DNA of 64,000 nt from Sandarakinorhabdus limnophila DSM 17366 (lineage in GTDB: Bacteria; Pseudomonadota; Alphaproteobacteria; Sphingomonadales; Sphingomonadaceae), in NCBI RefSeq assembly GCF_000420765.1, contig NZ_ATVO01000004.1, forward strand, positions 152,001 to 216,000, given 5' to 3'. Under the pieces are notes generated by a model. The model was not told the DNA's origin. It saw nothing but the letters and a program-made list of their open reading frames with translations, and ran no database searches. The position numbers and the translations under genes are program-made. Shown here piece by piece: positions 8,887-17,569 of the stretch (its first letter is position 1; each line of letters begins with the position of its first letter).

Positions 8887-10233
8887 ATGCTGTCCCCTGA
8901 TGATGCCCTCACCCGCCTTGATGCCGCCCTTGCTGCCGCCCGCGCTGCGGGGGCCGACGCCGCCGACGCGCTGTATGTCGGCGATGGCGCCACTTCCATT
9001 TCGGTTCGCCTTGGCAAGCTGGAGGATATCGGCCGCGCCGAAGGCGAGGAAATCGGTATCCGCGTGTTTGTTGGCCAGCGTTCGGCCAGCGTCTCATCTT
9101 CCGATCTTACGCCTTCTGCCCTGCGCGAAGCGGCGGAGCGCGCCGTCGCCATGGCGAGGCTGGCCCCCGAAGACCCTTATGCCGGTCTGGCCCCGGAAGA
9201 CCGGCTGGCGCGCGGACCGTTTGCGGAACTTGATGTCGATGATCCCACCGAGATCAGCGCCGCGGCCCTGAAGTTACGCGCGCTGGAATGCGAGGATGCT
9301 GCCCGCGCCATCGAAGGCATCACCAACAGCGAAGGCGCCGGCGCTGCAGCCGGGACAGTTGTGATGGCACTGGCCACATCGACGGGCTTTCGCGGCGGCA
9401 AGAAATCGACCAGCCACAGCCTGTCGGCCAGCGTGGTCGCCGGCACCGGCAGCGACATGCAGCGCGATTACGCCTGGCACGCCGCCCGCTATCTGGCTGA
9501 TGTTGAATCGGCCGCGGCAATCGGCACCCGCGCCGGCCAGCGCGCCATCAGTCGCCTGCACCCGATCAAGCTGGCCAGTGGGCCGATGCCGATCCTGTTC
9601 GATCCGCGGGTTTCGTCCACGCTGCTTGGCCACCTTGTGGGCGCCATCACCGGCAGCGCCATCGCGCGCGGCACCAGCTTCCTGAAAGACAAGCTTGGCC
9701 AGGCCATCCTGCCCGCCGGCCTGTCAATCATCGATGATCCGCTGCGCCGCCGCGGCCTGCGCAGCCGTGCCTTTGATGGCGAAGGTTTGGCCGCACAGCG
9801 CACCGCCATCATCGAACAGGGCGTGCTGACCGGCTGGCTGATGGACGTGGCCAGCGCCAAACAGCTCGGCCTCGCCCCCACCGGTCATGCCAGCCGCGGC
9901 ACCTCCGGGCCGCCCGGCGCCGGCACCACCAACCTGCACCTGGAAGGCGGCACCGCCACCTCGGCCGAACTGATGGCCGATATCAAGCAGGGCATTCTCG
10001 TCACCGAACTGATCGGCATGGGCGTCAACGGCCTGACCGGCGATTACAGCCGGGGGGCCAGCGGCTATCTGATAGAGAATGGCGAGATCACCCGCCCCGT
10101 GGCGGAAATCACCATCGCCGGCAATCTGCTCGACATGTTTGCCAAGATGATCGCCGGCAATGATCTTGAATTTCGTCATGCCAGCAACGCGCCAACGCTG
10201 CGCATCGATGGCATGATGGTGGCGGGCAGTTGA
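8887..10233 (+). CDS. pmbA: TldE/PmbA-type metalloprotease-related protein
   Basis: Subunit of the TldD/TldE proteolytic complex (peptide maturation, CcdA degradation in E. coli). 448 residues. The TldE/PmbA signature is seen as ISVRLGKLEDIGRAEGEEIG and GIRVFVGQRSASVSSSDL at the N-terminus, with the C-terminal domain containing GILVTELIGMGVNGLTGDYS and SRGASGYLIENGEITRPVAE. It lacks the HExxxH metal motif of TldD, hence the TldE/PmbA call. The start MLSPDDALTRL fits the family; a TTG at 8845 is less likely. Its stop overlaps the TTG start of the next gene by 4 bases. TldD is not in the window. Confidence 0.92.
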   Translation: MLSPDDALTRLDAALAAARAAGADAADALYVGDGATSISVRLGKLEDIGRAEGEEIGIRVFVGQRSASVSSSDLTPSALREAAERAVAMARLAPEDPYAGLAPEDRLARGPFAELDVDDPTEISAAALKLRALECEDAARAIEGITNSEGAGAAAGTVVMALATSTGFRGGKKSTSHSLSASVVAGTGSDMQRDYAWHAARYLADVESAAAIGTRAGQRAISRLHPIKLASGPMPILFDPRVSSTLLGHLVGAITGSAIARGTSFLKDKLGQAILPAGLSIIDDPLRRRGLRSRAFDGEGLAAQRTAIIEQGVLTGWLMDVASAKQLGLAPTGHASRGTSGPPGAGTTNLHLEGGTATSAELMADIKQGILVTELIGMGVNGLTGDYSRGASGYLIENGEITRPVAEITIAGNLLDMFAKMIAGNDLEFRHASNAPTLRIDGMMVAGS

Positions 10234-11066
10234 CCCCGCACAGCCCGTCAGCGCGCGACGCTGATCTGGCGCTGGCGGCCGAGATCGCTGCCAATGCCGG
10301 GCGCATCGCCATGGCGCATTTCGGCAAATCTCCGGCCAGGTGGGACAAGGAAGATGGCAGCCCGGTGTGTGCCGCCGACATGGCGGTGAATGATTATCTG
10401 AAGGGCGTGATCACAGCGGCCCGCCCGGATGATGGCTGGCTGTCGGAAGAAAGCGCCGACAGCGCGGCCCGGCTGGAACGCCGCCGGGTGTGGGTGATCG
10501 ATCCCATCGACGGCACCCGCGATTTCCTGCGCGGGCGGACGGGCTGGGCCGTATCGGTGGCGCTGGTCGAAGCCGGCACCGTGGTTGCCGCCGTGCTCAA
10601 CGCGCCGGCGCAGGATCGGCTCTATGCCGCCGGGGTCGGGCGCGGCGCGACCTTGAATGGCAAGCGCCTCGCGGTGTCGGGCCTCGCCACGCTGGAAGGT
10701 GTGCGCCTGCCGATCGACCAGCCCAATCTCACCGCCGCCTTCTGGCCGTCACCCTGGCCCGGCACCGCCGTCGCCAAGCCCAACAGCCTGGCGCTGCGCA
10801 TGGCGATGCTGGCGGCTGATGAAGCCGATGCGTGGCTTGAAGGGCGCAGCATCGCCGAATGGGATGTGGCCGCCGCCAGCCTGATCCTGGCCGAAGCCGG
10901 CGGCGTGCTGACGGATCGCCACGGCGCAGCATTGGCCTTCAACCAGCCGCAACCGGTGATCCATGGCATTGCTGCCGCCACGCCGGCGCTGCACGGCGAA
11001 GTGCTGGCGCGGCTTGATCATGCGCTCAAGGCTTTCGCCGCCCGTCGGCGGGGGCTTGCCGCCTGA
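10230..11066 (+). CDS. Inositol monophosphatase family protein (HisN/CysQ-like)
   Basis: Mg-dependent phosphatase of the IMPase superfamily. 278 residues from a TTG start within TTGA that overlaps the pmbA stop. Metal-site motifs: GWLSEESADS (the Glu of motif 1), WVIDPIDGTRDFLRGRTGWA (motif 2) and SIAEWDVAAASLILAEAGG (motif 3, WDxAA). The family covers inositol-1-phosphatase, histidinol-phosphatase HisN and 3'(2'),5'-bisphosphate nucleotidase CysQ. The sequence does not decide among them. No later Met would preserve the N-terminal helix, so the TTG start is favoured despite being unusual. Confidence 0.85.
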   Translation: MTPHSPSARDADLALAAEIAANAGRIAMAHFGKSPARWDKEDGSPVCAADMAVNDYLKGVITAARPDDGWLSEESADSAARLERRRVWVIDPIDGTRDFLRGRTGWAVSVALVEAGTVVAAVLNAPAQDRLYAAGVGRGATLNGKRLAVSGLATLEGVRLPIDQPNLTAAFWPSPWPGTAVAKPNSLALRMAMLAADEADAWLEGRSIAEWDVAAASLILAEAGGVLTDRHGAALAFNQPQPVIHGIAAATPALHGEVLARLDHALKAFAARRRGLAA

Positions 11067-11128
11067 AATCACAGGCTTGCGCCGCTCTGCCCAGCACCCC
11101 ACAGTGACAGTTGAGCCCGGGGAGGGGT

Positions 11129-12490
11129 ATGGACAACGCATCCCGATCAATGCCGTTGAAACGCCGGACGCTCGCCGCCTTTGCCGCGCCGTGCCTGCCG
11201 CTTACCGGCGTCGGCCTGCCGATGGTGATCTATCTGCCGCCTTACTATGCCAGCACGCTGGGTCTTGATCTGGCCATCACCGGCATTCTGTTCTCGGCCG
11301 TGCGTTGGATCGATCTGCCGCTGGATATCGCCTTCGGGCACGGCATCGACCGCACGAGCACGCGCTTTGGCCGGTTTCGGCCGTGGATGGTGGCGGGCGG
11401 CCTGATCATGCTGCTTGGTCTGTATCTCTGCTTTTTTGCCGAGCCCGGCCTGTCGCCGCTGCGCGCCTTTTTGGGCCTGCTGGTGATCTACATCGGCTTT
11501 TCGATGGCACAGGTCGCCCACACCAGCTGGGGCCAGGCGCTGTCCACAGATTATCACGAACGCAGTCGCATCTTTGGCTGGTGGCAAACCGCCAACATGA
11601 TCGCTTTGCTCACCCTGCTGGCGGTGCCGCCGCTGGCCAACTGGCTGGGGCCGCAGCTGGGCTTTGCCGCCACGGCGTCGCTCGGCATCCATGCCATGGG
11701 GCTGGTGCTGGCGCTGATGCTCACGCCCGCCCTGCTCGCGGTGGCGTTGGGCGTGCCCGACCGCCAGTCCGCCGGTGCCGCCAGCGAGCATCCGCACGGC
11801 TGGCGCGATATCTGGCAGGCGCTTAGACAGCCCAATCTGCGCCGGCTGATGCTGATCGATCTGCTCGCCAGCCTGCCGCCCGGCGTTGGCGGCGCGCTGC
11901 TGGTGTTCTTCTTCGAAGCGGCACGCGGCTTTTCGGTGAACGAAGCGCGGTTGCTGCTGCTGTTTTATTTCGCCGCCGGCCTGATCGGCGCCCCGCTGTG
12001 GGGCTGGGTCGCGCGGCGCACCTCGAAACACATGGCGGTGGCCTGGGCCATTGGCAGCTATGCCGTGCTGCACATGGGCCTGGTGCTGGCGCCCAATGCC
12101 GGTTTCTGGGTCGCGGCTGCGGGCATGTTGCTGGCTGGCATCCCGGCGGTGGCGCCGCCCTTCCTGGTGCGCGCCATGCTGGCCGATGTCACCGATGCTG
12201 AAACGCTGGCCACCGGGCGCAGCAGCGCCGGGCTCTATTATGCCGTGCTCGTGGGGGTGCAGAAGATCGGTTACGCTATCCCCGTGGGCCTAGCCTATAT
12301 CGTGCTCGATGCGGTGGGCTTTGATGCCAAGCTGGGCAGCGCCAACACGCAATCCGCTATCGATGGCCTGGTGCTGCTGTTCCTGGTGCCGCCGGTGATC
12401 AGCGCGCTGGGTGCCGCCTGGTTGGCGCGCGGCTGGACCATTGACCGCGCTGCGCAAGCCCGCATCATTGCCGAACTGCACGGCAGGTGA
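11129..12490 (+). CDS. MFS transporter, GPH (glycoside-pentoside-hexuronide) type
   Basis: Inner-membrane secondary transporter. 453 residues with about 12 hydrophobic segments. The melibiose-permease (MFS_2) pattern is visible: WIDLPLDIAFGHGIDRTSTR and FGRFRPWMVAGGLIMLLGLY after helix 2, HTSWGQALSTDYHERSRIFG after helix 4, and ADVTDAETLATGRSSAGLYY in the second half. GPH proteins normally move sugars or related compounds with Na+ or H+. The start follows GGGGAGGGG. It precedes a glutathione transferase by 22 bases, so they may be cotranscribed. Substrate unknown. Confidence 0.85.
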   Translation: MDNASRSMPLKRRTLAAFAAPCLPLTGVGLPMVIYLPPYYASTLGLDLAITGILFSAVRWIDLPLDIAFGHGIDRTSTRFGRFRPWMVAGGLIMLLGLYLCFFAEPGLSPLRAFLGLLVIYIGFSMAQVAHTSWGQALSTDYHERSRIFGWWQTANMIALLTLLAVPPLANWLGPQLGFAATASLGIHAMGLVLALMLTPALLAVALGVPDRQSAGAASEHPHGWRDIWQALRQPNLRRLMLIDLLASLPPGVGGALLVFFFEAARGFSVNEARLLLLFYFAAGLIGAPLWGWVARRTSKHMAVAWAIGSYAVLHMGLVLAPNAGFWVAAAGMLLAGIPAVAPPFLVRAMLADVTDAETLATGRSSAGLYYAVLVGVQKIGYAIPVGLAYIVLDAVGFDAKLGSANTQSAIDGLVLLFLVPPVISALGAAWLARGWTIDRAAQARIIAELHGR

Positions 12491-12512
12491 CATTCAGCAG
12501 GGAGTAGACGCC

Positions 12513-13124
12513 ATGAAATTCTATGACAGCATCGGCCCCAACCCGCACGTGGTGCGCATGGCCATGGCCGAAAAGGGCATCAGCCTGCCCACCGAGACCA
12601 TCGACATCATGACCGGTGCCAATCGCAGCGGCGATTACATCAAGAAGGTGCCCGCCGGCGGCACTCCGGCGCTGGAGCTGGACGATGGCCGCATCATCAG
12701 CGAAATCACCGTGATAGCCGAATATCTGGAAGAGATTCACCCCACGCCTGCCATCATCGGCACCACCGCCGAAGAACGCGCCGAAACCCGCAAATGGGTG
12801 CGCATCATCGATCTGGGCTATTGCGAGACGATGGCCAACGGCTTCCGCGCCACCGAAGGCCGGCCAATGTTCGAACCGCGCTTCCCGATCGTTTCGCAAG
12901 CTGCCGGCGCGGAGCTGAAGGCGATCGCGGCCAAGAAGCTCCAGTGGCTGGATGCGCTGATGAGCGGCGATTTCGTTTGCGGTGATCGCTTCACCCTGGC
13001 CGATATCCTGATGTTCGGCTTCATCGAATTTGGCGCGCAGGTGGGCCAGCCACTGCCCGACGGCCTCACCTGGTTGCCGGCGTGGCACAAGCGCGTGGCC
13101 GCCCGGCCCTCTGCTGCTGCCTGA
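12513..13124 (+). CDS. Glutathione S-transferase family protein
   Basis: Cytoplasmic enzyme using glutathione for conjugation or reduction. 203 residues: thioredoxin-like N-terminal domain (MKFYDSIGPNPHVVRMAMAE, cis-Pro loop in VPAGGTPALELDDGRIISE, the glutathione gamma-Glu contact being the SE pair) and an all-helical C-terminal domain with the N-capping motif GDRFTLADILMFGFIEFGA. The start follows GGGAG. Together with gshA in the window this indicates glutathione metabolism. The 3' end faces the TPM operon with an 18-base gap. Confidence 0.9.
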   Translation: MKFYDSIGPNPHVVRMAMAEKGISLPTETIDIMTGANRSGDYIKKVPAGGTPALELDDGRIISEITVIAEYLEEIHPTPAIIGTTAEERAETRKWVRIIDLGYCETMANGFRATEGRPMFEPRFPIVSQAAGAELKAIAAKKLQWLDALMSGDFVCGDRFTLADILMFGFIEFGAQVGQPLPDGLTWLPAWHKRVAARPSAAA

Positions 13125-13142
13125 GGAACACCGCCCGGCGCG

Positions 13143-13811
13143 TCAGATCTCGATCAGCGCGTCGGGCAGTTCGTTCACATCGCCGGCCTGCGCCGGCAGA
13201 TGCGCGGCCAGCACGGCGCCGGCGCGTCCGATCGCCGTCACCAGGCCATCGGCAGCGCGGCCGGCCTTGATGCCCGCAACCAGCGCCGCGATGGTTTCGG
13301 CCCATTCGTCGGCCGCCACCCGGGTAAACACAGCCTCATCAGCGATCACCTCGGCCACATGTTCGGCCTCGTCCAGATAGAGCAGCACGCCGGTGCGGCC
13401 TTGCGTGGCGGTCAACCCGCGCGCCCGGAACTGCATCATCGCGGCATGGTGCACCCGATCCCGCCGCAAGCCACGCGGGGTGAGCGCCCGGTCCAGCCGC
13501 AGGCCGGCCACCAGCGCCAGCGTGACAACAAACACCAGCGCCTGCACGGCGGCAAAGCCTTCGATGCCGTGCGTCTCCCGCGTGGCGGCGTCGATCGTGT
13601 CCCAATCGGGGAACAGCAGTGACGGCGTCCACCCGGCCAGCACCGCAACGAACGGCAGGGTGAAGGCCGCCAGCACCGCTGTTGCCAGCATGGTCGCGGC
13701 ATAACGGTGCGGGCGGGTGTTGATGATCACCACGATTTCGCCGGCCGTGCTGGCTTCGGCCTGCGCGATGGCCGCGGCGATGCGGGCGCGATCGGTGTCG
13801 TTGAACAGCAT
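13143..13811 (-). CDS. TPM-domain membrane protein (second TPM gene)
   Basis: 222 residues. N-terminal TPM-like segment (IAAAIAQAEASTAGEIVVII, then HHAAMMQFRARGLTATQGRTG and VLLYLDEAEHVAEVIAD) interrupted by two hydrophobic helices (YAATMLATAVLAAFTLPFVA and ALVFVVTLALVAG). TPM domains occur in the photosystem-II repair protein Psb32/TLP18.3 and in many LemA-linked bacterial operons; their biochemical role is unsettled. The start ATG overlaps the preceding TPM gene's stop in TGATG, and the operon order is lemA, TPM-1, TPM-2. Confidence 0.82.
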   Translation of the reverse strand: MLFNDTDRARIAAAIAQAEASTAGEIVVIINTRPHRYAATMLATAVLAAFTLPFVAVLAGWTPSLLFPDWDTIDAATRETHGIEGFAAVQALVFVVTLALVAGLRLDRALTPRGLRRDRVHHAAMMQFRARGLTATQGRTGVLLYLDEAEHVAEVIADEAVFTRVAADEWAETIAALVAGIKAGRAADGLVTAIGRAGAVLAAHLPAQAGDVNELPDALIEI

Positions 13812-14599
13812 CACCAATCCCCCGAAGCGCCGCCGCCACCGAAGCTGCCACCGCCGCCCGAAAAGCCGCCGAAACCGCCACCGCCACCGCCGCCACCGCT
13901 CCAGTTGCCGCCGATCCCGGGGCCCCACACGATCACCGGGCCACTGCGCCGGCCACGTGAGCCACGGCGCGAGGCGATGATGATCCAGACAATGATGATG
14001 ATCAGCCAGACCAGCGCCCCCCAGCCGGGGCTGTCGCCTTTATTGGCGCTGGCGGCCTTGGCCTGGGCGGCAAAAGCCGCCTGCTGGTCGGGCGGCAACT
14101 GCAACAGTGCGATCAGGTCATCGGCACCGGCTGCAACACCGCCGGCCACGTCACCGGCCTTGAAGCGCGGCACGATGGTCCGCCGGATGATGCGGCTCGA
14201 CACTGCATCGGTCAGCACGCCTTCCAGGCCATAGCCAACCTCGATGCGCAATTTGCGTTGGGTCGGCGCGATCAGCAGGATGGCGCCGTTGTTGGTGCCT
14301 TTCTGGCCGATTCCCCACGCCCGGCCGAGCTGATAGCCATATTCGTCGATCTCATAGCCCTGCAGATCGGGCACGGTCGCCACCACCAGCTGGGTGCCGG
14401 TCGTGTCTTCCAGCGCCTTCAGCTTGGCCTCCAGCGCTGCCGCGGTCTCGGCCGGCAACACGCCGGCCGCATCGGTGACGCGGCCGGTGAGTTTCGGGAA
14501 GGTCGGTTCAGCCGCAGCCGGCAGCGCGGTGAACAAGGCCCACAGCATCGCCAGCAGCAGGGTGATGGCCGGCAGGTAGCTCCGGCGCAGCGCCGTCAT
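13811..14599 (-). CDS. TPM-domain protein with Gly-rich tail (YgcG-like)
   Basis: 262 residues. Signal peptide (MTALRRSYLPAITLLLAMLW, cut near AAAEP), then a TPM domain: LTGRVTDAAGVLPAETAAAL, TGTQLVVATVPDLQGYEIDE, GIGQKGTNNGAILLIAP, RKLRIEVGYGLEGVLTD. A C-terminal transmembrane helix (ALVWLIIIIVWIIIASRRGS) follows, and then a tail made almost only of Gly with Ser/Phe. This architecture (signal, TPM, TM, Gly-rich tail) matches YgcG-type proteins, which pair with LemA. ATG chosen over the GTG three codons earlier because GGGGAG sits 9 bases before it. Confidence 0.88.
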   Translation of the reverse strand: MTALRRSYLPAITLLLAMLWALFTALPAAAEPTFPKLTGRVTDAAGVLPAETAAALEAKLKALEDTTGTQLVVATVPDLQGYEIDEYGYQLGRAWGIGQKGTNNGAILLIAPTQRKLRIEVGYGLEGVLTDAVSSRIIRRTIVPRFKAGDVAGGVAAGADDLIALLQLPPDQQAAFAAQAKAASANKGDSPGWGALVWLIIIIVWIIIASRRGSRGRRSGPVIVWGPGIGGNWSGGGGGGGGFGGFSGGGGSFGGGGASGDW

Positions 14600-14624
14600 T
14601 GCTCGCACTCCCCGAACCGGGGTT

Positions 14625-15224
14625 TCAGAACGTCACCTCGGGCGCCTTGTCGGCATTCACCGTGGTCGCCTTGAACGGCGCAATCGGCTGCGCGCCATAA
14701 ACCACCTTGGCGGTGATCAACGACGGGAAGGTGCGGATTTCGGTATTATAATCCTGCACGGCCATATTGTAATCGCGGCGCGCCACGGTGATGCGGTTCT
14801 CGGTGCCTTCCAGCTGGCTTTGCAGCTGCAGGAACAGCTCGTTGGATTTCAGATCGGGGTATTTCTCCACCGTCACCAGCAGCCGGCCCAGCGACTGGCC
14901 GAGCGCGCCCTGCGCCTGTTCGAACGCCGCAAGCTGCTTGGGATCCGACAACTTGGTCGGGTCCACCGTCACCTGGCTGGCGCTGGCGCGGGCCTTGGTC
15001 ACGGCTTCCAGCACGTCCTTTTCCTGGGCGGCATAGCCCTTCACCGTGCTCACCAGATTGGGGATCAGATCGGCCCGGCGCTGATACTGGTTTTCCACAT
15101 CGGCCCACTTGGCCTTCACCGCCTCTTCCTTGGCGGGGATGGTGTTGACGCCGCAGCCCGACAGCAGCAGCGCGGTGCCGGCCAGTGCGGCCAGCGCGGC
15201 GGGACGACGAAGGGCCTTGGTCAT
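14625..15224 (-). CDS. lemA: LemA family lipoprotein
   Basis: 199 residues. Lipoprotein signal MTKALRRPAALAALAGTALL with lipobox LLSGC, then the LemA helical domain: KWADVENQYQRRADLIPNLV, VKGYAAQEKDVLEAVTKARA, LGRLLVTVEKYPDLKSNELF, LQSQLEGTENRITVARRDYN and AVQDYNTEIRTFPS. These are diagnostic for LemA, whose function is unknown but which is envelope-located and typically encoded with TPM proteins, as here (25-base gap to TPM-1). GGGAGA precedes the start. It diverges from mscL across a 127-base gap. Confidence 0.93.
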   Translation of the reverse strand: MTKALRRPAALAALAGTALLLSGCGVNTIPAKEEAVKAKWADVENQYQRRADLIPNLVSTVKGYAAQEKDVLEAVTKARASASQVTVDPTKLSDPKQLAAFEQAQGALGQSLGRLLVTVEKYPDLKSNELFLQLQSQLEGTENRITVARRDYNMAVQDYNTEIRTFPSLITAKVVYGAQPIAPFKATTVNADKAPEVTF

Positions 15225-15351
15225 GGAAATAGTCTCCCGTGGCAGCGGCTTGCGCAGGCCGCAGTTTATGGCAGAGTGTGAAAGATGTTCGCGCATTGCT
15301 CGCCACAAGATAGTGCGCCTTGCCGCAATTCAACAGGGGGGTGAAGAAATC

Positions 15352-15792
15352 ATGTTGCAAGAATTCAAGGCATTCATCGCGCGCGGCAATGTGCTGGATC
15401 TGGCCGTCGCCGTGATCATCGGCGCCGCGTTCGGTGCAGTTGTCACCAGCTTCACCGAAGACATGGTGATGCCGATCATTGGTCTGGTATCGGGCGGAGC
15501 GGATTTCACCAGCCTGTTCGTCGTGCTGGGTGACATTCCAGCCGATTATACCGGCAGCCCCACCGATTACGAGGCGCTGAAAAAGGCCGGTGTGCCTCTG
15601 TTCGGCTATGGCAAGTTCGTCACCGCCTTCATCAACTTCGTCATCATCGCCTTTGTGATCTTCCTGATGGTGAAGGCGGCCAACAAGGCGATGGCCAAGC
15701 CGGCCGAAGCCCCGGCCGAACCGCCCGGCCCGACGCCGTCCGAAGCGCTGCTCGCCGAAATCCGCGATGAACTGCGGAAGGGCCGCGGTTGA
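15352..15792 (+). CDS. mscL: Large-conductance mechanosensitive channel MscL
   Basis: Inner-membrane pentameric safety valve opening under osmotic downshock. 146 residues: MLQEFKAFIARGNVLDLAVA, TM1 VIIGAAFGAVVTSFTEDMVM, a periplasmic loop somewhat longer than in E. coli (TSLFVVLGDIPADYTGSPTD), TM2 KFVTAFINFVIIAFVIFLMV and a cytoplasmic helix ending EALLAEIRDELRKGRG. All hallmark segments are intact. A GGGGGGTGAAG element lies upstream. Its stop overlaps the TTG start of the next gene, so the two are coupled. Confidence 0.96.
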   Translation: MLQEFKAFIARGNVLDLAVAVIIGAAFGAVVTSFTEDMVMPIIGLVSGGADFTSLFVVLGDIPADYTGSPTDYEALKKAGVPLFGYGKFVTAFINFVIIAFVIFLMVKAANKAMAKPAEAPAEPPGPTPSEALLAEIRDELRKGRG

Positions 15793-16565
15793 TCTCTGAT
15801 CTGGCGGGCCTGATCGATCTGGTGCCGTTGCCCGCCATTCCGGCGGTGCTGCTGGCGCTGTTCTTCATCGCCGCCGAACTGGGCTTCCGTTATCACCGCC
15901 GCTTTGGTGGTGAGGGCGGGGCCGAGGATGAAAGCCAGGTGCTGTCCACCGCCTTGCTGGTGCTGGCGCTGCTGCTGGGCTTCACCTTCTCCATGGCGCT
16001 CAGCCGCTATGACGAGCGCCGGCAGCTGGTGGTGCAGGAAGCCAATGATATCGGCACCGCCTGGCTTCGCGCCGGGCTGGTGGCGGCGCCGCACGGGCCG
16101 GCATTGCAGACCGCGCTGGCCGATTACGCCCGGGTGCGGGTGACCAGCCCGCTGCCGCACGAAACCGAAAAGCTTGCCCGTGCCGCCGCCTTGCGCAACC
16201 GCGTATGGGCGATCACCGCCACGGCGCAGGCAACGCTGGACGGCCCGCGCGCCACCAATCTGGTCAGCGCCGTCAACGCCGTGCTCGACACGGGTACGCA
16301 GCGCGAAAAGGCCGTGGCGGCGCGTGTGCCGGGGGAGGTGATGCTGCTGCTGGTGATCTTTGCCTGCGTCGCCTGCTTCCTGCTCGGCTACGTGCTCGAC
16401 GCTCATGGTCACCAGCACCGCTTTGCGTCGGGCATTCTTTTCCTGTTGATGGGACTCACCATCATGCTGATCCTCGATCTCGACCGGCCGGCCGATGGCG
16501 CCATCCTGGTCGATCAATCGGCGATGGAAGCGCTGGTCGCCAGCCTTGCACCGGCCGGCGGCTAG
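15789..16565 (+). CDS. DUF4239-like membrane protein
   Basis: 258 residues starting at TTG within the mscL stop; GGAAGGG lies 6 bases upstream. Two hydrophobic segments near the N-terminus (VPLPAIPAVLLALFFIAAEL and ALLVLALLLGFTFSMALSRY), a soluble middle (ERRQLVVQEANDIGTAWLRA) and two at the C-terminus (VMLLLVIFACVACFLLGYVL and GILFLLMGLTIMLILDLDRP). The RYDERRxLVxxEANxIGTxxLR pattern and the final LDLDRP are typical of the bestrophin-like DUF4239 family. Role unknown; coupling to mscL hints at an envelope or osmotic function, which is inference only. Confidence 0.75.
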   Translation: MISDLAGLIDLVPLPAIPAVLLALFFIAAELGFRYHRRFGGEGGAEDESQVLSTALLVLALLLGFTFSMALSRYDERRQLVVQEANDIGTAWLRAGLVAAPHGPALQTALADYARVRVTSPLPHETEKLARAAALRNRVWAITATAQATLDGPRATNLVSAVNAVLDTGTQREKAVAARVPGEVMLLLVIFACVACFLLGYVLDAHGHQHRFASGILFLLMGLTIMLILDLDRPADGAILVDQSAMEALVASLAPAGG

Positions 16566-16580
16566 CGGCAGGATGGCACC

Positions 16581-17033
16581 ATGCGTGCTGCCCTGCTTCT
16601 CCCCCTCGCCCTCCTCGCACTGGCCGGCTGCCGCGATCAGCGCCAGCAACTGGGCCAGGCGCTGTCGGGAAAGCCGCCGGTGATCGCCGGCAGCCTGGAA
16701 GGCGAATGGCAGATTGAAGATCTGAACGGCGGCGGCCCGGTGGCGCAAAGCCGCCTGATGTTCGATCCCGGCGATCAGGGCACCAGCCGGCTTTCAGGCA
16801 CGGCCGGTTGCAACCGCTTCAGCGGCAACTGGAAACAGGATGGCGCCACGTTGAAGCTGGGGCCGATGGCCTCCACCCGCATGGCCTGCCCGCCGCCCGC
16901 CATGGAAATCGAACAACGGGTGCTGGCGCTGCTGGAGGCGGCAAACAGCGTGACCTATACGGCGGATGGTGCCGCCATCCTGGCCACCCCCGATGGCCGC
17001 AAACTCACCTTGCGCAAACCAGCGCAGCCCTGA
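16581..17033 (+). CDS. META-domain (HslJ-like) lipoprotein
   Basis: 150 residues. Lipoprotein signal MRAALLLPLALLALAGC (lipobox LAGC, Cys17). The mature part contains a META/HslJ-type domain: LEGEWQIEDLNGGGPV, RLSGTAGCNRFSGNWKQDGA, LKLGPMASTRMACPP and MEIEQRVLALLEAANSVTY. HslJ in E. coli is linked to novobiocin resistance and heat shock; the domain's chemistry is not established. It lies 15 bases after the DUF4239 gene. Its stop directly abuts the convergent Rrf2 gene's stop. Confidence 0.87.
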   Translation: MRAALLLPLALLALAGCRDQRQQLGQALSGKPPVIAGSLEGEWQIEDLNGGGPVAQSRLMFDPGDQGTSRLSGTAGCNRFSGNWKQDGATLKLGPMASTRMACPPPAMEIEQRVLALLEAANSVTYTADGAAILATPDGRKLTLRKPAQP

Positions 17034-17459
17034 TCAAGCCGCGACGCGGTCTACCGACAGGTCAGCGAGCGTCGTATTGTCGAGAATATCCGCGGTCTGT
17101 TCGCGCACCACCAGCATCACCTTGCGGATCACGCAGGTGGTTTCCTCGAAACAATCGTCGCAGCGCTGATAGGCCGAAACCGAAACGCATGGCACCAAGG
17201 CCAGCGGGCCTTCGATCAGGCGGATGATCTCGCCGAAACTGATCTGGCTGGCCGGGCGGGCCAGCCGGTATCCACCCATCTTGCCGCGATAGCTGTTCAC
17301 CACGCCGCCATTCTTCAGATCGAGCAATATGGCTTCGAGGAACTTGCGCGGCAGCTGCTGATCGGCAGCGATCACCGAAATCGGCACAGGCGCAACCCCG
17401 CCCGAACGGGCGATGAAGATGAGCGCGCGAAGCGCATAGCGGGAGCGCTGGTTGAGCAT
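17034..17459 (-). CDS. Rrf2 family transcriptional regulator
   Basis: 141 residues. Winged-helix N-terminus (RSRYALRALIFIARSGGVAP, LPRKFLEAILLDLKNGGVVN, YRGKMGGYRLARPASQI) and a cysteine cluster at residues 91, 100, 103 and 109 (PCVSVSAYQRCDDCFEETTC). Rrf2 proteins sense iron-sulfur clusters, NO or cysteine metabolites. The CX8CX2CX5C spacing differs from IscR (CX5CX5C), so it is probably another subgroup, perhaps sulfur-metabolism related. AAGGGG precedes the ATG. Two inverted repeats upstream (17483-17498 and 17557-17569) may be autoregulatory operators. Confidence 0.92.
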   Translation of the reverse strand: MLNQRSRYALRALIFIARSGGVAPVPISVIAADQQLPRKFLEAILLDLKNGGVVNSYRGKMGGYRLARPASQISFGEIIRLIEGPLALVPCVSVSAYQRCDDCFEETTCVIRKVMLVVREQTADILDNTTLADLSVDRVAA

Positions 17460-17482
17460 GATGAACCCCTTATCCTATGCAC

Positions 17483-17498
17483 CAGCAAGGAATTGCTG
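17483..17498. promoter_or_regulatory. Candidate Rrf2 operator (CAGCAA-GGAA-TTGCTG)
   Basis: Perfect 6-bp inverted repeat with a 4-base spacer, 24-39 bases upstream of the Rrf2 ATG, roughly where the core promoter of that gene should lie (TTGGCA on one side and TAGGAT on the other on the minus strand). Position and symmetry suggest an operator; the protein binding it is inferred. Confidence 0.45.
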
Positions 17499-17556
17499 CC
17501 AAGCCAAATGGCCGTGCCAGGCCGGCAACATGGCTGGGAATGAATTGCCGATTAAT

Positions 17557-17569
17557 AGTAAAATTTACT
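17557..17569. promoter_or_regulatory. AT-rich inverted repeat AGTAAA-A-TTTACT in the rrf2-urcA gap
   Basis: A 6+1+6 palindrome inside an AT-rich island (ATTAATAGTAAAATTTACTG) that stands out from the GC-rich surroundings, about 98 bases upstream of the Rrf2 start and 171 upstream of urcA. It could serve either divergent gene. The rest of the 280-base gap contains no coding signal. Confidence 0.4.
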